DNA of 64,000 nucleotides from Gambelia wislizenii (lineage: Eukaryota; Chordata; Lepidosauria; Squamata; Crotaphytidae): contig JAUMIR010000001.1 of the NCBI GenBank assembly GCA_030847615.1, positions 90,135,501 through 90,199,500 on the forward strand, in the 5' to 3' direction. Shown here piece by piece: positions 57,970-64,000 of this stretch (the first letter of the stretch is position 1; the number at the start of each line of letters is the position of its first letter). The translations under genes and the position numbers were made by a program. The notes under the pieces are model-generated. The model did no database searches, was not told the origin of the DNA, and worked only from the letters and a program-made list of their open reading frames with translations.

Positions 57970-59570
57970 GGGGGCTGGGTCGCATGGCGGTATCACCGAT
58001 CAAGCTGGAGGCCATGAGACTTCTCTTGGCAGCCTATCCCAAGAAAGAAGCAGCGGCTTACCTGGCCGCAGGTTTCAAAGTTGGCTTTCACACACCTTTC
58101 CAGGGTCCGAGGGAAGCATCCATTTCTGGCAACCTAAAATCAGCAGCGCAGCTGTCAGAGGTGCTGGCTCACAAGATTGGGAAGGAGCTGGAGGTGGGTC
58201 TCATAGGTGTCCCTTTTGACCTGCCTCCCATGCCCAATTTGTGAGTTTTACCACTGGGAGGGTGGTCCCAAAGGAAGCTCCTGGGGAATTCCGTCTCATA
58301 CACCACTTATCATATCCAAAGGGTGCTTCAGCCAATGATGCTATCCCGCAGGAACTGTGCACAGTTCGATATGCGTCATTGGACCACACGGTCCAGCTCT
58401 TGCAGAATTGTGGCCACGGCGCACTCATGGCTAAGTGTGACATCCACTTGGCATTCAGATTGTTACCTGTGCATCCAGACGATCATTGTCTGCTGGGTTT
58501 TAAATTCTGTGATAAGTGGTATTATGACATGGTGTTGCCCATGGGCTGCTCCATCAGCTGCATGGCCTTTGAGGCTTTCAGCACATTCCTTGAGTGGACG
58601 CTTCAACACAGGGTGGGATCACCCTTTGTCATGCATGGATGACTTCCTCATGGATGGGTCCTGCTGGGGGGGGAGGAATGTGGGTTCTTGCTCTCTTCCT
58701 TCCAGCCTCTGGCAGATGAACTTGGAGTTCCCCTGGTGCCGGATAAGATGGTGGGCCCTACCACGTCCCTGGTGTACCTGGGAATACAGCTAGATTCTGT
58801 TGCAGGAGTGTCCAGGCTGCCCGATGACAAGATCAAGGGATTGAGTGGAATGCTGGACACTGTCCGGCAGAGGGAGAAGATCACACTGAAGGAAGTTCAA
58901 TCGCTGCTGGGGCATCTGAATTTTGCATGCAGGGTGGTTTCCCCTGGGAGGGTCTTTTGCACTCGTATTACGCGCCTCACCAGGGGTGTAAGGGCGCTAC
59001 ACCACCGCATCCGTTTGACAAAAGGGGTCAAGGATGACATGGGGGTGTGGTTGGATTTCCTGGAGAACTACAATGGAGTCTGCATGGCAGGGGCGATTGG
59101 ACCTGGAGGGCGGCTTGCAGGTGCACTCCGATGCGGCGGGCAGCTTGGGTTTTGGGATGTATTACAATGGCCATTGGTGTGCACAGCCGTGGCCTCAGGC
59201 ATGGACAACCTCAGGTCTCGCAAGGGACCTCACATTCCTGGAATTCTTCCCCATCCTGGTGGCCTTCACAATCTGGGGAGAGGATTTTAGGGACAAGGTA
59301 TGTTGCTGGTGTGACAATCAGGCAGTTGTTAGGATTATCAACAGGCAGTCCTCCAGGTCGGAAAGGGTCATGAGACTAGTATGCAGGTTCGTGCTGGCCT
59401 GTCTCAAGTCCAACATCACTTTCCACGCCCGCCACATCCCGGGCATGGATAACGAGATCACGGATGCATTGTCTCGATTTCAGGAGGAGCGGTTCTGCTT
59501 GCTGGCCCCAGAAGCCGACGAGATGGCGGCCCCCTTCCTGACAGACCTCTGGAACCTTGGGAACGTATAG
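57970..59570 (+). pseudogene. DIRS reverse transcriptase and RNase H
   Basis: The polymerase that copies element RNA to DNA. Blocks in order: SPIKLEAMRLLLAAYPKKEA (entry region, 57990); APGEFRLIHHLSYPKGASAN (58275); KCDIHLAFRLLPVHPDDHCL with VLPMGCSISCMAFEAFSTFL; the active-site block CMDDFL near 58632, where the aspartates are kept; GHLNFACRVVSPGR (58910); and RNase H from about 59110, with LQVHSDAAGSLGFGMYYNG, CWCDNQAVVRIINRQSSRSE and ARHIPGMDNEITDALSRFQ. Frames change near 58244, 58630, 58690 and 59110, so it is not translatable as one protein. The final frame stops at 59570, 24 bp before the recombinase frame opens. Confidence 0.92.
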
Positions 59571-59593
59571 TATTCCAGGGAGTAGTAGACTCA

Positions 59594-60445
59594 TTGGCAC
59601 CTTCAACGCAAGCCAGCTACAAGAGAGTGGCCTCCCAGTTCATGGCGTTCCGAAGGCAGCATGGCTATGGAGCATTGTGGCCGGCAGCAGAACGAGCAGT
59701 ATTGCACTATCTGGCCGCATTGAAGGAAAAAGGCTTGGCGTCCAGGACAATCGCAGGCCACGTGGCAGGCATTTCCTTCTTCAGCAAAGCGGCAGGTCAA
59801 GGGGACCACTGTGACACCTTCATGGTAAGGAAGGCAGTGGAGGGGTGGAGATGGGCAGTGCCAAGGGCAATGGACTTGAGGCGGCCTGTGTCCTATGAGA
59901 TGCTTTCCCAGCTGGCAGAGTTGCTGTCATCCATCTGCCACTTCAATTATGAGGCATTGCTCTTCAGAGTGGCATACACTACGGCATTCTTTAGGGCCCT
60001 GAGAGTTGGAGAGGTGGTGTGTTCCTCCAAATGGGACACGTCTGGCAGGGCGCTGCAGATGTGCGATGTGACAATCACCGATAAGAACATGACTCTATGC
60101 ATACGCCGGTCAAAGGCTGACCAGCACGGCCGTGGGGCCAATCTCCACCTGCAGAAGATTGAGGGTTCCTTCCCATGCCCGGTTACCTGCATGCAGGATT
60201 TTGTACGGGCAAGGGGGGGGGTCTCTCTGGGCCCCCTGTTCCGGCATCAAGATGGGATACCGTTCACTAGGTATCAATTCGTGGGTGTGCTGAAGAAGGC
60301 CTTAGTCCAGATGGGGCTGCCAGCAGAAGAATTTGGCAGTCATTCTTTCCGGATAGGGGCCGCCACCATGGCAGCAAAAGGGGGCTTGTTGGCGGATGCC
60401 ATCATGAAGCTGGGCCGATGGAGGTCCAGGGCTTATGCGGCATAA
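59594..60445 (+). pseudogene. DIRS tyrosine recombinase, frame closed at the catalytic Tyr position
   Basis: The recombinase would integrate the circular cDNA by a 3'-phosphotyrosine mechanism. The 283-codon frame is uninterrupted: N-terminal core-binding domain about 1-95, catalytic domain from about 100. Visible catalytic residues are Arg137 (in RALRVGE), probably Lys174 (RRSKADQ), His250 and Arg253 (HSFRIGAAT) and Trp276 (GRW). The nucleophilic tyrosine is expected about 8 residues after that Trp, and a TAA stop sits exactly there. The next bases read as family-like sequence in another frame, which is consistent with a one-base loss. The frame opens 24 bp after RNase H ends. Confidence 0.9.
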
Positions 60446-60790
60446 TACGGCCCGAACGGATGCGACCTACCGGGCAGGGGCCCTTGGCTGGCCTATAGGG
60501 CTGCCTGTTGATAAGGAGGATGGTTGGCGGAAGGCGTTTCCTGGAGGGAAAGCCTTGTTGGCGGATGTCATGGGTTGTGATAGGGCACGAGGTCTAGGGG
60601 TCTTTGTCAAGTGCAAGTTCAAGCACTAGATCAAGTTCAAGTTCAAGGGAGACCCCACCTCCAGTGATTAACCGTTTGTTTACAGGGGAGGAGAGGGAGT
60701 CGAGCGGACAGTTTGGCCAGCATCTCTCTCCTCCAGGGAGTCGGTATGGACCGACGGGTGGCCTTGGCCCACATGGGTGGGCTCAAGAGT
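60446..60790 (+). other. DIRS 3' region
   Basis: Non-coding tail after the recombinase, including a tandem CAAGTT/GTTCAA tract (60609-60647) and a perfect 16-bp hairpin GTCGGTATGGACCGAC near 60740. It may hold the element's recombination site, which is untested. Confidence 0.45.
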
Positions 60791-61139
60791 GGATCCAAGG
60801 TATAGGAAATCTTTATTTTAATTTCCTCATCATCTTCATTGAATTTATATAAATCTTCCATGGTCGTTATTACCCCCCCTCTTAATGTTCAACAGTATGA
60901 CTACCTTCTTTTCTTTAGTAGTTCCATTCTTTGATATTTTCTGCTAGTAGTATGGTGTCATCTGCATATCTTAGATTGTTGATATTCCTTCCTCCAATCT
61001 TCGCTCCTTCTTCCTCCATGTCTGAACCTGCACTCATATATTTTGCAGTCTGCAAAATCTTATTCCAAATTAGTCTTTAAGAGTAGATACTGTTGGCTAT
61101 CTAAGGGTAGATAAGAGATCTTTCCCCCTTCCATCCTTT

Positions 61140-61985
61140 CCCTCCACGCCCTCATTTCAGTCTCCCCTTCTTCCTACTCCCTTTCTTACCTTTCCTTGTA
61201 CATCCACAATGTTTCTCTCCCTTGCTTCTTGCATTCTGCCAGTCACACTGCTGACTTTCCATTTACTTCCTCCATTTCTCCTTGCACCCTCATAATATGT
61301 CCCTCCTTTGAATCCCTCCCTTGCTGCTTTCACTCTGCTACTCAAGCTGCTTCCTCTCCATCTCTCCTACTCCTCCCTTACCCCATACAGTAGCAATGTG
61401 CCTCTTGTTTGCTTCTTGCACTCTTCCAATCACATCACTCAGTCTCCTGTATCTCCCACTCCCTCCCTTGCCTTTCCTCGTGGTCTCATACTGTACCTCT
61501 TCCTTGCTTCTTGCATTCTGCAACTGACACTATTTCCTCTTCCATCTATCAGACTCCCTCACTTCCCTTCATCTCAGACACTCATAATGCACCCCTTCCT
61601 TGCTTCTTGCTCTTCACTGGCCACACTGTCCCCCCTCTCCCACTTCCTCCCTCACCTCTTCTTGTGTCCTTGCAATGCAGTCCCTTCCTTCTTGCACTCT
61701 GCCACTTCCCCTCCCATCTTGCCTCCTCACTTGCCTCACCTCGCTTTCTTGTAGTCCACCTCCCCTTGCTTCTTGCACTCCAAGTCTTGTAGCACTCACT
61801 CCCATTTTCTCTTATTCCCTTCCTTGCTTCAACTTGCACCCCTGTGGTGTGCCCCTTCTTTATTTCTTTCACTCTTCCACTCACACTACTTCCTCTCCCA
61901 TCACCCTTGCTCCCTAGCATAACCTTGAACCCATGGTGGACCTCTCCTTTCCTTCTTGCACTCCACTGCCCACACTACTTACTCT
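61140..61985. repeat. pyrimidine-rich minisatellite, unit about 92 bp
   Basis: A CCTTGCTTCTTGCAYTCTGCC motif recurs about every 80-98 bp (near 61219, 61317, 61409, 61502, 61598, 61684, 61764, 61858 and 61949), giving about nine degenerate units. Long frames on both strands (up to 148 aa) arise from the repeat and are not genes. It abuts the 5' end of the truncated BovB. Confidence 0.8.
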
Positions 61986-61989
61986 CAGT

Positions 61990-62685
61990 AGCTTAACACC
62001 CAAAATCTCCAGTTGGAATTATTTCTTGCAGAACAATTTGACAGAAGAATGCCTCCATATTTTGCTCCATATCTCAGTTTCTACAAGGACTTTTAAAAAA
62101 AGAAAACTTGGAATCTGGGCCAAATGGTGGCCCAACAGATGCTGTGTAGCATGCCTAGAATCCTGGTAAAACCTGGCTATCCAGATGATGAGAAAGGACT
62201 AACATGATGTGCTAAAGCTAGCAGAGGAGCATGGACTTCAGTTGTGCTCACAGGCATCTGGATCACTGTGACTACTAGACAAATAGTCCCAACACCTGAA
62301 AGGATGAAATTCCCTTCCCTGCAGCCTCCTCATGCAAATATATGTGTGTGACAGGAGGCTGGTTGCAAATGCAGAACATATTTCCATGCTTTCATCTCCT
62401 CTTACTGGATCAAGGCAAATAAGCATGGACTTGGATAGCTAGGTGCAGGAATTAGTGTTATAGTCTACAGGAAGGTTGTGTAACATGTAATGTTGCTGGA
62501 AGGAGCTTATTGTAATCAAGATCCTTTTACTATTCTTTAACTATAAATATTCAATTGTTAGACAGTGTCATTACAACAGGCTCATTCCTGCACTGGCATA
62601 GGTGGAAGTTGAAAGAGGGGGCAGACCATAGATTGTGAAGCTGTGAAAGAATTAAGGCAACAGAGATATAGGTAGCTCAGAACTT
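61990..62685. other. no feature recognised
   Basis: Non-coding sequence. Confidence 0.4.
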
Positions 62686-62686
62686 G

Positions 62687-62786
62687 GGCCCTTTCACACC
62701 ACACAATTATAGTGCTATGATTCCACTTTAAATGCCATGGGTGCTTCCTGTGGATTCCTGAGATTTGTCGTTTGGTAAGGCACTAA
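62687..62786. mobile_element. palindromic element family H, left arm only
   Basis: GGGCCCTTTCACACCACACA and TTATAGTGCTATGATTCCAC match the left arm at 35306. The copy is cut at TAA where M17 begins. Confidence 0.65.
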
Positions 62787-63030
62787 GGACTTTATCAGAC
62801 TAGAAGTTTTAAAACATTCTTTTGCTGGCATAGAAAAGCCTATTTCTATGCCAGCAAAAGAATGCTCCCCCACGCACTTACCTCCTTTCCCGGCAAAGGT
62901 TCCCTGGCAATAAAGAGGAAGTGAATGGAGCCCTGTTCACTTCCTTGTTTGAAATCTCGCAATTTTGTCATGTGGGAAATTCAAAAATAAAAACAAGAAA
63001 ACAACATTTAAAGTTGCACAAAGCCACACA
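62787..63030. mobile_element. MITE M17, long subfamily, 3' truncated
   Basis: It starts GGACTTTATCAGACTAGAAG, then has a strong stem ATTCTTTTGCTGGCATAGAA / TTCTATGCCAGCAAAAGAAT near 62840, then GAGGAAGTGAATGGAGCCC. It is cut by the T-run that marks the tail of the L1 on the minus strand. Confidence 0.75.
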
Positions 63031-64000
63031 CACTTTTTTTTAAAAAATTACTTTTTCTTGTAACATATACATATACAGCTCATACTGGGGTGTGGATAAG
63101 CAGGAAGACACCAGCTCCCTTTTCATCCTCACCTCTTTCCTCCAATATACATAGTTCACTTACAGCAACAAATAATAAAATCCCATGACTTCCTTCGTAT
63201 AAAATAGCTCAAAGTTTTTATTCTTCCCTTTGTCTAACCTTTCACCTCCTTTCAACAATATATCTTCCTATTATATTTCTCTTAGTGTATTTTATCTATA
63301 TCCTTTCTCACCTCTATTTTCCAAGTTTATTTCACGCTTTCTTTCCACTTTCCTCTTGCTTGTTCTTCCCCCCCCCATACATCTATACATCTATATATCT
63401 ATATTCTCTGCTATGCACCATCTTATCCTACAATAGTTTGTTATTGGGAGCCACTCTTCTTCTATTTTTTGTATTGATTTATGGTTTAACAAGTGTGTTA
63501 ATTTATCATTCTCTTTCATGTCTTGTATTAGTTTGAGCCAGTCATCTATTTGTAACTCTTGATTACTCTTCCATTTTGCAGCTATTACCATATGGGCTGC
63601 TATGCAAAGGCATATCAATATTCGCCAGTGTTTCCTCTCCACCTCTTTAGGTAACATTGAAGTAATATTTAAGAGACATAGTTTTGGATTTAATTCATAT
63701 TTTATATTAAAGACTTTTTGAATAATCTTATGTATCTTTACCCAAAATTTCTTTACCTTCAGGCAGGTTCACCACATATGATTGAGTGTTCCTATACCCT
63801 TTTCACATCCCCAACAGTGTTTCTCTTTAGTACCAAACATTTTATTTAACCTTGATGGGGTCATATACCACCTGTTACTTATCTTAAAGAAATTCTCTTT
63901 TAGGGCTTGACAAGCAGTAAACTTTTATGGTTTTTTCCAAGTTTCTTCCCATTCCTCTAATTCTATCACCTCTCCAATGTCCCTTGCCCACTTGATCATT
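63031..64000 (-). pseudogene. L1 ORF2 C-terminal part and 3' end
   Basis: On the minus strand the sequence enters from the window edge with WARDIGEVIELEEWEETWKK, continues with LKENFFKISNRWYMTPSRLN and the cysteine block CWGCEKGIGTLNHMWWTCLK (one stop in place of a Trp in the last), then a frame of 88 aa at 63391-63657. These are the C-terminal blocks of squamate L1 ORF2. The 3' untranslated part is pyrimidine-rich on the plus strand and ends at a poly-T run (63031-63038). It is partial because the window ends. Confidence 0.85.

Larger units (their letters stand above)
55083..60790 (+). mobile_element. DIRS-type tyrosine-recombinase retrotransposon
   Basis: A 5.7-kb GC-rich block inside AT-rich BovB. 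In order on the plus strand: a 1.6-kb leader, an RS-rich gag segment, a gag zinc-finger segment, reverse transcriptase, RNase H and a tyrosine recombinase, with no integrase or protease. That order and the recombinase define the DIRS order. The flanks are two copies of a 60-bp BovB segment (55023-55082 and 60791-60850). Terminal inverted or split repeats were not found by eye. Several frameshifts make the copy defective. Confidence 0.92.
53881..61075 (-). mobile_element. BovB/RTE LINE, interrupted twice
   Basis: A minus-strand BovB copy. Its 3' tail is at 53881-53940 (GTTGTTGTTGACTGTCTCCA). The body continues to 54417, resumes at about 54978-55082 and again at 60791-61075. The two gaps are a family J element and the DIRS element. 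The polymerase block NINNLRYADDT lies near 60965-61000. The copy is 5'-truncated near 61075. Confidence 0.88.

Noticed and set aside
61308..61920. 148-, 127- and 112-aa frames
   Set aside because: Products of the 92-bp pyrimidine-rich minisatellite in several frames and on both strands.
1..64000. CRISPR arrays, bacterial operons, prophage
   Set aside because: No regularly spaced short repeats, no ribosome-binding pattern; the repeat content is vertebrate.

Overview
The window is vertebrate nuclear DNA, almost certainly from a squamate reptile (lizard or snake). The inference rests on the repeat mix: a BovB/RTE LINE, tRNA-derived SINEs whose 3' ends resemble that BovB tail, L1 LINEs of squamate type, a Ty1/copia element, a DIRS-type tyrosine-recombinase retrotransposon, a hAT element and many palindromic DNA transposons. 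I found no exon of a recognisable host gene on either strand. The window reads as an intergenic or intronic desert filled with nested transposons, and every supported coding remnant belongs to a mobile element.

Layout. 1-10 kb holds retroposon 3' ends, six palindromic non-autonomous DNA elements, a Tigger-like element (4433-4757) and a minus-strand LINE 3' end split by a palindromic element (8044-8755). 11-13.2 kb holds the longest copy of that LINE family. 16-24 kb is dense in palindromic elements and includes two related Tigger/mariner-like relics. 24-30 kb holds SINEs, a possible hAT-like family and a hAT copy with a perfect 8-bp target duplication (29313-29593). 30-38 kb is mostly unannotatable sequence with SINEs. 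38.0-40.2 kb is a deleted Ty1/copia element. 40-44 kb holds more palindromic elements, including an almost perfect 350-bp inverted repeat (43212-43561). 44.6-53.6 kb holds LINE fragments, among them an internally deleted L1 and a decayed L1 ORF2. 53.9-61.1 kb is one minus-strand BovB LINE, split by a hAT-like element and by a 5.7-kb GC-rich DIRS element (leader, gag, RT, RNase H, tyrosine recombinase). 61.1-62.0 kb is a pyrimidine-rich minisatellite. The window ends with a minus-strand L1 3' end.

How the parts interact. The LINEs (L1, BovB and the zinc-finger LINE) move by target-primed reverse transcription. The tRNA SINEs here have a BovB-like 3' tail, so BovB is their probable driver. The DIRS element would use its recombinase instead of an integrase, but this copy's frame closes at the expected catalytic tyrosine. 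The most distinctive feature is about 18 palindromic elements (roughly 7.7 kb). They share GGA(G/C)-type termini, most often followed by an ATTATCAGA- or TTTATCAGA-like stretch, and ten of them show clean 3-bp target duplications. No transposase for them is present. Several insertions interrupt other repeats, so their relative ages can be read directly.
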